A stretch of 64,000 nucleotides of DNA, taken from assembly GCF_017876115.1 (NCBI RefSeq), contig NZ_JAGINO010000003.1, positions 310,001 to 374,000 on the forward strand, in the 5' to 3' direction. The stretch is from Azospirillum picis (lineage in GTDB: Bacteria; Pseudomonadota; Alphaproteobacteria; Azospirillales; Azospirillaceae). Positions 1 to 8,682 of this stretch are shown piece after piece (positions within the stretch are counted from its first letter, which is position 1; the number at the start of each line of letters is the position of its first letter). The translations under genes were made by a program, and so were the position numbers. Below the pieces are notes generated by a model. That model saw only the letters and a list, made by a program, of their open reading frames with translations, searched no databases and was not told where the DNA came from.

Positions 1-1
1 G

Positions 2-652
2 GTGATCGTCGGCATGTCGGATTTCGAGGCTGCAAAGGATCGTGTGCTGATGGGCACCGAGCGCCGCAGCCTCGCGCTGTCGGCCCACGAACGCCGCCTG
101 ACCGCCTATCACGAGGCCGGCCACGCACTGGTTTCCCTTCGTTGTCCCGAGGCCGATCCGATCCACAAGGCCACCATCATCCCGCGCGGAGGCGCGCTGG
201 GCATGGTGGTGCGTCTGCCGGAAGGCGACCGTGTCTCGGTTTCGCGCGCCAAGCTTCTGGCTGACATCTCCGTCGCCATGGCCGGACGTGCCGCTGAGGA
301 GCTGATCTTCGGCGACGACCACGTCACGACCGGGGCCGAGGCCGATTTCCGCGCCGCCACCGACTTGGCCCGCCGCATGGTCGCCGCCTGGGGAATGAGC
401 GAGGCCATCGGCTTCGTTTCCCATGCCGGGAACGATCCGGGCGCACGGTCGGAGCGGACGGCGTGGCGCATCGACGAGGAGATCCGCCGCATCACCGACG
501 AGCGCATGGACCACGCCCGCCGCCTGCTGCGCACCGACCGCAACGCACTCGACGCGATCGCCAAGGCCCTGCTGGAGCGCGAAACGCTGTCCGGCGACGA
601 GATCGCCGAACTGGCGGACCGGCAGGAGGAGCGGGCCACCGAAGCCGCCTGA
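2..652 (+). CDS. FtsH-type AAA+ metalloprotease, C-terminal M41 part (5' truncated)
   Basis: The frame is open at the window edge, so only the peptidase half is visible; the AAA+ ATPase half lies upstream. In the visible 216 residues the zinc motif HEAGH is at 37-41, and the third zinc ligand is probably D115 in GAEADF, the place of the family's G-A-x-x-D-L motif. FtsH is a membrane-anchored hexamer that degrades misfolded membrane proteins and regulators. The tail differs from canonical FtsH: after AWGMSE the usual Y-G-x-x segment is replaced and the C-terminus is short and charged. I therefore read it as a second, divergent FtsH paralogue rather than the essential copy; this is inference. 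Confidence 0.85.
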   Translation: MIVGMSDFEAAKDRVLMGTERRSLALSAHERRLTAYHEAGHALVSLRCPEADPIHKATIIPRGGALGMVVRLPEGDRVSVSRAKLLADISVAMAGRAAEELIFGDDHVTTGAEADFRAATDLARRMVAAWGMSEAIGFVSHAGNDPGARSERTAWRIDEEIRRITDERMDHARRLLRTDRNALDAIAKALLERETLSGDEIAELADRQEERATEAA

Positions 653-1191
653 GCGATCCGGTCACGCAACCGGCCACACCGCCGCCCGTGCCGTTTGGCG
701 CGGGTCGCGGGGCCAGGGCGGTGAAGCCTCAGCCATATGGCACATTGCCGCAGCTTTGCATACGGGAGTAACGTAGGCCTGGGGACTGTGAGGAACGGAA
801 AGAGAAGCGGAATGAGGGATCCTCTTATTCGGCACGCATCGCCCAGGACGTCAGCGCCTTTTCATTCCACTCCCTCCCATATCTTCGCCTTCCGGCTGTC
901 GAGCCGCGGGAGGCATCCGGTCCACCGCCGGAACGGCAAAGCCGGAGTTTTCCGGATGGCCCTCGCCAAGCCGGCGACCACGCGTTTCGCTTCTCCCTGG
1001 ATGCCCGCGGCAGTCGAAGGCACATCTGTCCAGTCCCTCGGCGACCGCCGGCAAGATAGCGGCATCCTTCCGTCCAGCTTCCACATGCGGCAAGCGACAG
1101 GACACGGCGCGGGGCAAAAGCCTTCACGGCCCACGGCGTTTAAAAAACACTCTGAATTGGGGATGCAAATCTGTTACAGACATGACACGCA
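653..1191. other. Intergenic region, no supported gene
   Basis: About 540 bases between the FtsH-type gene and the promoter of the response regulator. The first 480 bases are GC-rich, and their open frames have low-complexity translations resembling no family. The last 60 bases turn AT-rich and lead into the promoter at 1192. No terminator with a T tract is visible after the protease gene. Confidence 0.5.
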
Positions 1192-1221
1192 TTGTGACGG
1201 CCTGTGACGATCCTTTATAAT
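1192..1221 (+). promoter_or_regulatory. Putative sigma-70 promoter with a 10-bp-period direct repeat
   Basis: TTGTGA at 1192-1197 and a perfect TATAAT at 1216-1221 are separated by 18 bases, 73 bases before the chosen start of the response regulator. TGTGACG occurs twice, at 1193-1199 and 1203-1209, exactly one helical turn apart and over the -35/spacer. OmpR-family regulators typically bind such direct repeats, so autoregulation is plausible but inferred. Confidence 0.5.
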
Positions 1222-1294
1222 TTCGAGTTTATTTTAAAATTTAGGCATTCTAGAGTGTGCGCTGTACGCTGGAATGGCGATCGGGAGAGGCAGC

Positions 1295-2053
1295 ATGGCG
1301 GGTTCGACGATTGTCGTTGTCGAAGATGAGAAATCGCTGCGATGCGACATGGTCGAGTACCTCTCGAACTGTGGTTTCGATGCAATCGGCGCTTGCGATG
1401 GGGCAGAGCTTGATCGGCTGCTCCAGACCAGGACCGCCGCCATCGTTATTCTCGATGTCAACCTGCCGGACGAGGACGGTTTCAAGATCGCCGCCAGACT
1501 TCGCGACCATCACGGCGCCGGCATCATCATGGTCACCGCGCGCGGTTCCACCGTCGACCGCATCGTCGGGCTGGAGATCGGCGCCGACGCCTATCTCGTG
1601 AAGCCGATCGAACTGCGGGAGTTGGAAGCCCAGGTCAAGTCGCTGCTGCGGCGGCTGAGCGAGCGCGCGGCGGAGGCCGCCACCCGTCCGGCGAACGGAG
1701 CACCCGCCGTCGATGCCGCCGAAAACGGAGATGAAGCCCGCTGGGCGCTCGACACGACGGAATGGTGCCTGACCAACCCGGCCGGCGTCCGGATCAGCCT
1801 GACCAGCATGGAAATGAAGCTGACCAGCCTGCTGGCGACCCAGGCGCGCAAGCCCGCCACCCGTGACCAGATCTCCCAGGCCCTCTACAACCGCCGCTGG
1901 AACCCGGAAGACCGGTCGATCGACACCGTCGTCGGCCGCCTGCGCCACAAGGTCGAGGGGGCGATCGGCGGACCTGCCCCCCTGAAATCCGTCCACGGCG
2001 TCGGCTACGTGTTCTCGGCACCGATCCGGGTGGTCGGCAGCCAGCCGGGTTGA
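1295..2053 (+). CDS. OmpR/PhoB-family response regulator
   Basis: A two-domain response regulator of 252 residues. The receiver domain spans about 5-118, with acidic pocket E11-D12-E13, phospho-acceptor D54 in ILDVNLP, the switch T in MVTA and the conserved K in LVKP. A winged-helix DNA-binding domain covers about 150-245 and ends in the typical V-x-G-x-G-Y-V-F hairpin. The start at 1295 was preferred because GGGAGAGG lies just upstream; an ATG at 1274 would add seven residues and has a weaker site. It converges on the DUF3369 kinase gene at 2105-3943, which makes that kinase a candidate partner, although gene neighbourhood alone does not prove it. The target genes are unknown. Confidence 0.9.
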   Translation: MAGSTIVVVEDEKSLRCDMVEYLSNCGFDAIGACDGAELDRLLQTRTAAIVILDVNLPDEDGFKIAARLRDHHGAGIIMVTARGSTVDRIVGLEIGADAYLVKPIELRELEAQVKSLLRRLSERAAEAATRPANGAPAVDAAENGDEARWALDTTEWCLTNPAGVRISLTSMEMKLTSLLATQARKPATRDQISQALYNRRWNPEDRSIDTVVGRLRHKVEGAIGGPAPLKSVHGVGYVFSAPIRVVGSQPG

Positions 2054-2104
2054 GCCGGCCGCGCCACGGCCGCCTTTCCAACACGGACCATGCCCGTCCC
2101 GCCG

Positions 2105-3943
2105 TCAGGCCGGCAGCATGATCCGGAAAGTGGAGCCCTTGCCGACGACGCTGTCGACGGTAACGGCACCGCCATGCAGCATGATGATCTGCTGTACCGT
2201 GTGCAAACCGATCCCGGTGCCGGGGACCCCGGTCGCGCCCGATCCCCGGAAGAAGCGGTCGAACAGCCGCGGGATTTCCTGCTGTGGAATGCCGCGACCC
2301 TGGTCGGTGACGTCGATCACCGCCATGGCGCCGTCGACATCGCCGCGGAGCAGGATCGGCGAATGCCGTCCGGAGAACTTGATCGCGTTGTTGACGAGGT
2401 TGCTCAGCACCAGGCTGACCAGATGCTCGTCGGCCTCCACCGTCGCCGGCAGCCGCCCGAGGTCGACCTGGAACTGGCGGTCGGGATAGGCGACCCGGAA
2501 GGGCTGGACGATGCCGTCGATCAAGGCAGGCAGGTCCACCTCGCTGCGTTCGAGCACCAACGCATCGCTTTGCAGCCGGTCGTCGGTGAGATGGGAGTCG
2601 ATCAGCCCGGTCAGGCGCTGGACGCTTCCGCGGATCACCGCGAGCCGCTCCAGCATTTCCGGACCGACCTGTCCCGCCCGCATCGCCAGGAGTTGGGCGG
2701 CGCTGTCGATGATCGCCAGCGGCGTACGAAACTCATGGCTGACCATGCCGAGAAACTGGCGCTGGTTGTCACGGGCCAGCAGTTCGCGCTCCAGCGCCCG
2801 TTCGACCCGCTCCTTGGCCAGGATCAGCGCCTGCTGGTTCACGGCCAACTCGCTCGTGCGCTCCGCCACCCGCTGCTCCAGCGAACGGTTAAGCGTCACC
2901 AACTCCTCATAGAGGCAGACATTGTCGAAGGCGGTAGCCATCCGGCTGCAGAACAGATCGAGCAGTCGATGCTCGTCGCCGGTGTAAGGCTCCGCCCGCT
3001 CCAGCCAGAGCACGGTCACGCCGTGCTCGCGCGTGCGGACGACCAGGAGACAGTGGCTGGTGCCATAAACAGCCTGCTGGCTGCACAGCGCCGTCTCTAT
3101 GTCGGCCGCCGCGTCGGGCAGCACCTCGGCAACCGGCAAGCCGACGGCACCGGAGAAACGGCCCGTGCCGGCGACCACCTCCGTCAGGCGGCCATCTCTC
3201 CCCTCGACGCGCCGGCAGGCCAGCACCGCCGGCTGGTTCCCGTGGTCGACGATACCCGCGATCCGCTCCACCAGCCCTTTGATGAAGAGCCGCATCGACC
3301 GCAGTTCCAACAGCGAGGAGGACGCGCTGAGGATGCGCTCAAGCCCGAGACGGTTGCGCTCGATGGTCACGATGTCGCGCCAGGAACGGAGCGCGCTGAC
3401 CAGCGTGGTGAACAGCCGCTGGGCGGTCAGTTCGCTCTTCGCCTTGTAGTCGTTGATGTCGTAACCGACGATGATGTCACGTTCCGGCGCTTGGCCCGGC
3501 TGCCCTGTGCGCAGGATGATCCGCATGCGCTGGTTGCCCAGGTCCTCGCGGATATGCCGGACCAGCCGCAGCCCCGCATCCTCGGTTTCCATCACCACGT
3601 CGAGCAGGGCCACCGGCAGGTCGGCCCGCACTGCCAGAACGGCTTTGGCTTCCTCCGCCGACAGGGCGCTGATCACCTCGAACGGGCGGCCGTCGAAATC
3701 GAAGTCGCGCAGCAGCACGGCCGTCATGGCATGGACCTGAGGGTCGTCGTCCACCACCAGCACCGGCCACGGAGGAGCGCCGGTCGGTCGGGAAGGTTCG
3801 GCTGGCACCGAGCCGTCGTCCGGTCCGAACAGCAGCTCGTCGTCCAGCTCCGAACCCGATCCAGCCATTGCCGATGCCCCCAAAGCGGCGTTTCCCTTCA
3901 CGCCGTCGGGTTCAATAGAACCATCCCGCGGTTCGACTTCCAA
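2105..3943 (-). CDS. Receiver-DUF3369-histidine kinase signalling protein
   Basis: A soluble 612-residue protein with no membrane segment. Order: a disordered N-terminus (1-58), a receiver at about 60-190 with D115 in VALLDVVM, a GAF-like DUF3369 domain at about 205-345, a coiled coil at 345-395, HisKA with H403 in MVSHEFRTPL, and an HATPase with an N box (NLVNNAIKF) and G boxes (DQGRGI, GTGIGL). The receiver sits before the kinase, the reverse of ordinary hybrid kinases, so it may take phosphate from another kinase and gate the C-terminal kinase. It is convergent with the OmpR-type regulator at 1295-2053. Start alternatives lie further in (M26), because the first 58 residues are low complexity. 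Confidence 0.88.
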   Translation of the reverse strand: MEVEPRDGSIEPDGVKGNAALGASAMAGSGSELDDELLFGPDDGSVPAEPSRPTGAPPWPVLVVDDDPQVHAMTAVLLRDFDFDGRPFEVISALSAEEAKAVLAVRADLPVALLDVVMETEDAGLRLVRHIREDLGNQRMRIILRTGQPGQAPERDIIVGYDINDYKAKSELTAQRLFTTLVSALRSWRDIVTIERNRLGLERILSASSSLLELRSMRLFIKGLVERIAGIVDHGNQPAVLACRRVEGRDGRLTEVVAGTGRFSGAVGLPVAEVLPDAAADIETALCSQQAVYGTSHCLLVVRTREHGVTVLWLERAEPYTGDEHRLLDLFCSRMATAFDNVCLYEELVTLNRSLEQRVAERTSELAVNQQALILAKERVERALERELLARDNQRQFLGMVSHEFRTPLAIIDSAAQLLAMRAGQVGPEMLERLAVIRGSVQRLTGLIDSHLTDDRLQSDALVLERSEVDLPALIDGIVQPFRVAYPDRQFQVDLGRLPATVEADEHLVSLVLSNLVNNAIKFSGRHSPILLRGDVDGAMAVIDVTDQGRGIPQQEIPRLFDRFFRGSGATGVPGTGIGLHTVQQIIMLHGGAVTVDSVVGKGSTFRIMLPA

Positions 3944-4400
3944 GGTCGATCCGATAGCGTCACCAGATCCGTTTCAATTTGTCGCATCTTACTTTATCTT
4001 GTTTCCTTTTAAACCAGCATCGCTCTCATTGATATTCTTCTGACATTATCCGCAATCATGCGTTCAATCACGCGTGGCATGCTTCCTATATTCTTGAGGA
4101 CTTTTGTTGGCGCCCCTCCAATTTTGCTCTTCTGCTATGAAGGTCATCTTCGCCAATCCCGCCAAGTCTTCAGAACCCATTCTCCATATCTTGTGAAAAT
4201 TTTCGTTCCCCACGGAATGTTTTCACCAATCCATGGGAACATCATGCGGGCATCGAACGTTCCAATCGAGAAGAAGAACGTCTCGTTCCGTGATATGGAT
4301 TTGAAGGAAAAGCAGTGAATGCTTGTACGGGTGACGCGGGGATGGCGTCAGTTTATGATGTTTCCGGGATGAGACATTCGGGGTAGGACCGCTCGGCCAC
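3944..4400. other. AT-rich divergent intergenic region between two kinase genes
   Basis: 457 bases separate the two divergent kinase genes and must hold both promoters. It is clearly more AT-rich than the flanks. An 86-codon frame at 4058-4318 starts with ATG but has no convincing ribosome site and no recognisable family features, so it is not called. No defined promoter boxes could be assigned with confidence. Confidence 0.4.
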
Positions 4401-6164
4401 ATGAATCCTTCCGGTTTCGATCATGAGCCCCCCGTGCTGCGGAAGGTTTCTGGCTCGGAAGCGGCCCGCCCGCCGACGGAACCGGCGTCGGGGATCGCCG
4501 ACGCGGCCCGACGTCCGGTAAAGCCCTTGGGGGGACGCCAGGCGGTGTCTCCGGCGGTCATGGCCCTGCTGGCGGTGGCTGTCGGGCTGACGGCGTCGCT
4601 ACTGGCGATCGCCGCCCACCAATACCGCCGTCAGGTGCTGGAGGAGGCGACCGACCGCAGCATCGCCATCGCGCGGGTGCTGGAGGAGCATGCGGCGAAG
4701 ACGCTCGGCATCCACGCCGCCACGCTGTCGCACATCGAATGGATGATCGACGACCTCGGATGGGACAGCGTCGACCGGTCGCCGCTGCTGCACCAGCGCC
4801 TGAAGGCGATGGCTGCCGATATGCCGGAGGTCCAATCCTACTGGCTCATCGATGAGACGGGCCGCATCAGGGTAAGCAGCCTGGAATGGCCGATCCGGCC
4901 GCTTTCGGCCGCCGACCGTGAATATTTCCAGGCTCATATCGTCCAAGGCGACAGCATCCACGTCGGCCCGCGCCTCACCGGCAAGATATTGCCGGAAGTG
5001 TTCTTCACGCTCAGCCGGCGGATGGAGACCGCCGACCACCGCTTCCAGGGCGTGGCGCAGCTATCGCTGCTGCCCGGCAACTTCGCGGACTTCTACAGGT
5101 CGATCCTCTACAGCCCGCGGGACATCGTCATGCTGCTGCGCGAGAACGGCGAGGTGCTGGTGCGCGAGCCGCAGAACGCTCCGGCGGACGCCGTGGACAT
5201 CGGCCGCTTCCCCGATCTCGTCACCGCCGCCGCCGACCATGGCATCGTCCGGGCCGTCATGCCGTTCGATGGGGTCGATCGCATCCTCGCCCGCCGGAAA
5301 GTGCCGAACCTGCCGGTCTATGTGGTTTACGGCACCGACCTCGCGTCGGTCGAGGAGGCTTGGCGCGACCGGATAGAACCTTATGCCCTGTTCGCATTTC
5401 CATCGATCCTCCTCCTGGTCCTGCTTGGCAGCGTGGCACTGCGCCATGCCGGCCGCGCCGCGAGGGCCCAGGTGGCGCTGCGGCGAGTGAACGAGGCCCT
5501 GGAAAGCCGCATCGCCGAACGCACGCGCCACCTCGACCGCGCGCTTGCGGAAAAGGAGGTGCTCCTGCGCGACATCCATCACCGCGTGAAGAACAACCTT
5601 CAGGTCATCCTCAGCCTTCTGGAGCTGCAGGCCCAGCGCTCGCCGGAACTGGAGGGTCCCTTCAGCGAAGCCCTGACGCGGATCAACACCATGGGCCTGA
5701 TCCACGAACAGATTTATCGATCGACCGGCGACTCCGCGGTGCGGCTCGACAGCTTCATCGAGGCGCTGGCCGATCACCTCCGCAGTTTTCATCGCCGCCC
5801 CGGCCGGGAAGTGACGATCCATCACAGAGTCGAAGCGGTCAGCCTCGACCTGAACCGGATCGTTCCCTTCGCGCTGATCCTGAACGAGGTGGTATCGAAT
5901 GCCTTCAAGCATGCCTTCGCCGACCGGCCGTCCGGGAGCATCACGATCACCGTCCGGTCCGAAGGCGAAACCCTGCGCCTGACCATCGAGGACGACGGCG
6001 TCGGCACCGGGTCGCCGGTCCCGGCCGGCCCCGGCGGGCGGCGGTCGATGGGGATGGATCTGATCCGCGCCTTTTCCCGGCAGATCCACGGCGAGTACCG
6101 GTTCACCTGCACCGGGGGCACGCTGTTCGAACTGGTCTTCGCCCGGGAGCCGGAGGCCGAGTGA
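4401..6164 (+). CDS. Membrane sensor histidine kinase, Cache-like sensor with HisKA_2
   Basis: 587 residues. A proline-rich cytoplasmic leader (1-50) is followed by a membrane helix at about 52-72, a periplasmic Cache-like sensor (about 73-325; the segment ARVLEEHAAKTL is typical of such sensors) and a second helix at about 328-346. A short coiled coil then leads to HisKA_2 with the phospho-acceptor at H393-H394 in IHHRVKNNL. The ATPase domain has LNEVVSNAFKHAF and EDDGVG. HisKA_2/HWE-type kinases in alphaproteobacteria often serve the general stress response or single-domain regulators. No PhyR, NepR or regulator gene is adjacent, so the partner is unknown. The ligand cannot be predicted. 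Confidence 0.88.
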   Translation: MNPSGFDHEPPVLRKVSGSEAARPPTEPASGIADAARRPVKPLGGRQAVSPAVMALLAVAVGLTASLLAIAAHQYRRQVLEEATDRSIAIARVLEEHAAKTLGIHAATLSHIEWMIDDLGWDSVDRSPLLHQRLKAMAADMPEVQSYWLIDETGRIRVSSLEWPIRPLSAADREYFQAHIVQGDSIHVGPRLTGKILPEVFFTLSRRMETADHRFQGVAQLSLLPGNFADFYRSILYSPRDIVMLLRENGEVLVREPQNAPADAVDIGRFPDLVTAAADHGIVRAVMPFDGVDRILARRKVPNLPVYVVYGTDLASVEEAWRDRIEPYALFAFPSILLLVLLGSVALRHAGRAARAQVALRRVNEALESRIAERTRHLDRALAEKEVLLRDIHHRVKNNLQVILSLLELQAQRSPELEGPFSEALTRINTMGLIHEQIYRSTGDSAVRLDSFIEALADHLRSFHRRPGREVTIHHRVEAVSLDLNRIVPFALILNEVVSNAFKHAFADRPSGSITITVRSEGETLRLTIEDDGVGTGSPVPAGPGGRRSMGMDLIRAFSRQIHGEYRFTCTGGTLFELVFAREPEAE

Positions 6165-6232
6165 CCGGGGCCGCGACCGGCGGGTTTCCCGTCACACTGC
6201 GCGGACCGGACGGCGGAACACGGCAGAACCGC

Positions 6233-6631
6233 TCAGCGCTTGGCGCGTTTCCCGACACCGTTCGTCGGCGCCACCGTGGACGCCGTGCCCTCATCCGACT
6301 TGGGCAGCTTCTCGGCAATGCCGAAAGCGATCTCGCGACGCCTCAGTTCGGCCAGGATCTCATCGGGTGAGATGTCGAGGTCTGCCAGCAGGACAACGAG
6401 ATTGTAGAAGAGGTCGGCCGCTTCCATCACAAGCGCAGTGCGGTCGCCGCGCATGGCCTCGATCGCCACTTCGATGGCCTCCTCCCCCACCTTGCGGGCC
6501 ATGCGCGCACGCCCCTGGGCGAGCAGCTTGGCTGTGCGCGACCCATCGGGCAGGGCGGACGGCTCGCGGCGCAGGGTCTGCACGGCGTCATAGAGACTGC
6601 GGAGCGGGTCGGGGCCTATGTACTGAACCAT
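6233..6631 (-). CDS. hisE: Phosphoribosyl-ATP pyrophosphatase
   Basis: Second step of histidine biosynthesis: hydrolyses phosphoribosyl-ATP to phosphoribosyl-AMP and pyrophosphate in the cytoplasm. The 132-residue protein carries the MazG-like all-alpha signature: KVGEEAIEVAIEA (about 47-59) and EAADLFYNLVVLL, whose acidic residues bind magnesium. The basic C-terminal tail after about residue 108 is extra compared with compact HisE proteins. It stands alone here, with no hisF, hisA or hisI next to it and a two-component kinase gene converging on it. The start ATG lacks a strong ribosome site. About 270 bases upstream, up to the next gene, are AT-rich and carry no gene. Confidence 0.93.
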   Translation of the reverse strand: MVQYIGPDPLRSLYDAVQTLRREPSALPDGSRTAKLLAQGRARMARKVGEEAIEVAIEAMRGDRTALVMEAADLFYNLVVLLADLDISPDEILAELRRREIAFGIAEKLPKSDEGTASTVAPTNGVGKRAKR

Positions 6632-6900
6632 CGACGTGAAGTCGTTTTTTCAGCCCACCCTGTCAAGAGATCGATTTCTCTCCGCCGAGCCCGGACGCAG
6701 CGCCGGTCGGTACGCGCGGCCCTCAATCCACCGAACACCCTCAAATGTTCGCGTCATAAACAATATGTCTTCGAGATTTTCTGAAATGGAAAACCTCTTG
6801 GTAGCTGTAATTTTTGCGGCTTCCTGCAATGCAGAGACGGCGTATTTGGCATTGGGTATACCAGTATATAGTCTTCTCAACAGCACGATGGAGACAGACG

Positions 6901-7095
6901 ATGACCACCACCACTTTCCAATCCGGTTCCAACGACCATTCCTCCGCCGGCGTTTCGCATGCGGTCGGCGAGTTCACGGTCGCCTGGTTCGAAGCCACCC
7001 CGGCTTATCTGGTTCTGCGTCCCGCCGCTGCCTTCCTGCGCGAATGGATCGCCGCCACGCCGGTGGGAATTCTCCTGAACCTGTCGAAGCATTGA
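6901..7095 (+). CDS. Small conserved-repeat protein A (tandem paralogue, unknown function)
   Basis: A 64-residue protein of no family I recognise. GGAGACAG sits just before the ATG. After a polar N-terminus (1-19), the last 45 residues align without a gap to the next gene's product, with 22 identical positions. Inside that block the pattern W-x-x-A-T-P-x-x-[LI]-[VL] occurs twice, 20 residues apart (WFEATPAYLV and WIAATPVGIL), so each protein looks like an internal duplication of a 20-residue unit. Both proteins end in a basic residue followed by histidine. There is no signal peptide and no long hydrophobic helix; amphipathic helices that touch the membrane are possible. The 160 bases upstream are unusually AT-rich and probably contain the promoter. 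Confidence 0.75.
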   Translation: MTTTTFQSGSNDHSSAGVSHAVGEFTVAWFEATPAYLVLRPAAAFLREWIAATPVGILLNLSKH

Positions 7096-7138
7096 TCCCA
7101 TCCGGCCAGCCACCGCATTCCGTTCGAGGAGCCGCATC

Positions 7139-7336
7139 ATGAGCATGCTCAGCCTTCATCACGGCGATCACCACATCCGGCACGAGGCTTCCCCCACCCA
7201 TGGCGTCGGCACCTTCGTCGCCGACTGGTTCGAGGCCACCCCGGCGGCTCTGCTCGTCCGCCCCGTCGGCAGTCTGTTGGCCGATTGGATGCGGGCGACG
7301 CCGATCGCGATCCTGGCACGCGCCCTGCGTCATTGA
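7139..7336 (+). CDS. Small conserved-repeat protein B (tandem paralogue, unknown function)
   Basis: 65 residues, 43 bases downstream of protein A, with GAGGAG before the ATG. The N-terminus is histidine-rich (SLHHGDHHIRHE). The C-terminal 45 residues share the A protein's framework: H-x-V-G-x-F, WFEATPA, R-P, a second W at 20-residue spacing followed by x-x-A-T-P and I-L, and a final R-H. Conservation is concentrated in the W, ATP and L positions while the rest differ, which suggests old duplication under selection rather than recent copying. A terminator-like hairpin follows at 7369, so A and B probably form a two-gene transcript. The function is unknown. Confidence 0.75.
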   Translation: MSMLSLHHGDHHIRHEASPTHGVGTFVADWFEATPAALLVRPVGSLLADWMRATPIAILARALRH

Positions 7337-7368
7337 TGCCGACGCTCCCGGCGCCGCCGGACTTCAAG

Positions 7369-7417
7369 AAAAGGCAACCGCGGTTCAGTCCGTTCAACCG
7401 GGCCGCCGCGGCCTTTT
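7369..7417 (+). terminator. Probable intrinsic terminator after the small-protein pair
   Basis: AAAAGG plus CCGCGG at 7369-7383 (three-base bulge) pairs with CCGCGG plus CCTTTT at 7406-7417. The four T residues close the structure on the plus strand, 33 bases after the stop of protein B. Confidence 0.5.
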
Positions 7418-7752
7418 CCGTTTCCATTCCCGGATCCGCCGCCCCGGCTCCCCTGCCCCGGTTCCAGTGGTGGGGAGTACCCTGCCCGGACCGATCGCCG
7501 GCCCGGCCACGCATGCGGCTGCCCGCCGCCGCGGAGCGGACATGCGGATGCTGCCCGCCTGCCGTGCGACGCCGCCCCTGACTACGCTTTCAGTACGACG
7601 ACTCGCGTCGTTCCGTCCCCGCCCGGATCCAGTCGCCATACTGCCGAGTGCCTCGGCCTCCGGTGCCTCGCATGGCGTCATCAGCCGCGAAGTCGGCGGT
7701 GCAGGTCTAGGCCGGCGCAGCGGCCGCCGGACGGGGCAACCGCTCCCGACCA
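7418..7752. other. GC-rich intergenic region, nothing recognised
   Basis: 335 bases between the terminator and the 3' end of the Crp/Fnr-type gene. The open frames in both directions are arginine/proline-rich and look non-coding. No repeat or RNA structure was recognised. Confidence 0.4.
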
Positions 7753-8508
7753 TCATGGCGCACCGCGCACCTCCGCGACCAGCCTTTCCAATTCCTGCAG
7801 ATCACACACCACCAGCGCGTCCGCGCGCCGCTGCAGCAGGCCATCGCGCGTCAGGTCGCTCATCACCCTGGCAACCGTTTCGCGCGTGGTGCTGACACGG
7901 GCGGCGATGTCCGAATGAACGGGGATCGGCGCGATGATCGCCGCCGCCCCTTGCCGCCTGCCCCGTCGCGCCAGGCGGAGCAGTTCCGCATGAACCCGGT
8001 TGTTGGCGCCCAGCGTCGACAGGTCCATGATCCGGTCCGTGGCGCCCCGCAGCTTGTCGCAGAGCCGAAGCATCACCGCCAGCCCGAGCTCCGGATGGCC
8101 GCTGACGAGGTCGCGGAAGGGCCTCGCCGGCAGGAAGGCGAGAAGCGCCCCCTCCCCCAGCGCCACCACCGAGGCCGACCGCGGGCGGCCGTCGAGCGCC
8201 GACATCTCGCCAACGAGTTCGCCCGCGTCTATGTCGGTGAAACTGATCTCGCGTCCACCCGCGGAGTGGCTGAGAACCCGGACCCGCCCTTCGACGATGA
8301 ATGCCACGTCTTGCGTATCGGCCCAATGGTCGATGATCTGCTCGTCGGAGGCGAAGCGGCGCCAACGGCATTGGCGGGCGACGGCAGCCCGCTGCTCAGC
8401 GGACAGCGGCCGCAGCAGCGCGATGTGTTCCAGGCTGCCGGTCTGGCCGCCGGCTTGCGGGTCCGGGAGCAAGGCAGCCTCCGGTTTTGACGGTTGGGCT
8501 CTCACCAC
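7753..8508 (-). CDS. Crp/Fnr-family transcription regulator
   Basis: An N-terminal cyclic-nucleotide-binding-type beta barrel (with GELVGEMSALDGRPRSASV, the phosphate-binding-cassette region) is joined by a long dimer helix to a winged helix whose recognition region reads VSTTRETVARVMSDL. No cysteine cluster of FNR type is present, so oxygen sensing through an iron-sulfur cluster is unlikely. The effector is unknown. The start is uncertain. I chose the GTG pair at 8505-8508 because GGAGG lies 12 bases upstream; an ATG at 8583 would add 25 glycine-rich residues and lacks a ribosome site. It is divergent from the small membrane protein gene at 8683. Confidence 0.85.
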   Translation of the reverse strand: MVRAQPSKPEAALLPDPQAGGQTGSLEHIALLRPLSAEQRAAVARQCRWRRFASDEQIIDHWADTQDVAFIVEGRVRVLSHSAGGREISFTDIDAGELVGEMSALDGRPRSASVVALGEGALLAFLPARPFRDLVSGHPELGLAVMLRLCDKLRGATDRIMDLSTLGANNRVHAELLRLARRGRRQGAAAIIAPIPVHSDIAARVSTTRETVARVMSDLTRDGLLQRRADALVVCDLQELERLVAEVRGAP

Positions 8509-8682
8509 GGGACCGTTTCCGCCTCCGCCCTGGACAAACCTGGGCGGCAGGATAGCCCGACCTGCGCAAAGGTGGAAGGACATGTGACCATTGGCCGGTG
8601 TCAACCCTCCGTTAACGCAGAGGGAGGAGAAGGGACCGACGCCACACAGACGACCATCCCTTTCTCCGCTGGAGAGCCGTCC

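Noticed and set aside
2090..4012. 640-codon plus-strand open frame
   Set aside because: Antisense shadow of the receiver-DUF3369 kinase gene; composition is typical of GC-rich shadow frames and no motif is present.
4058..4318. 86-codon AT-rich open frame between the two kinase genes
   Set aside because: No ribosome site, no recognisable family features and a position expected for divergent promoters.
6841..6900. TTGGCA...TATAGT as a sigma-70 promoter for the small-protein pair
   Set aside because: The spacer is only 15 bases and no better pair was found, so it is mentioned but not annotated.
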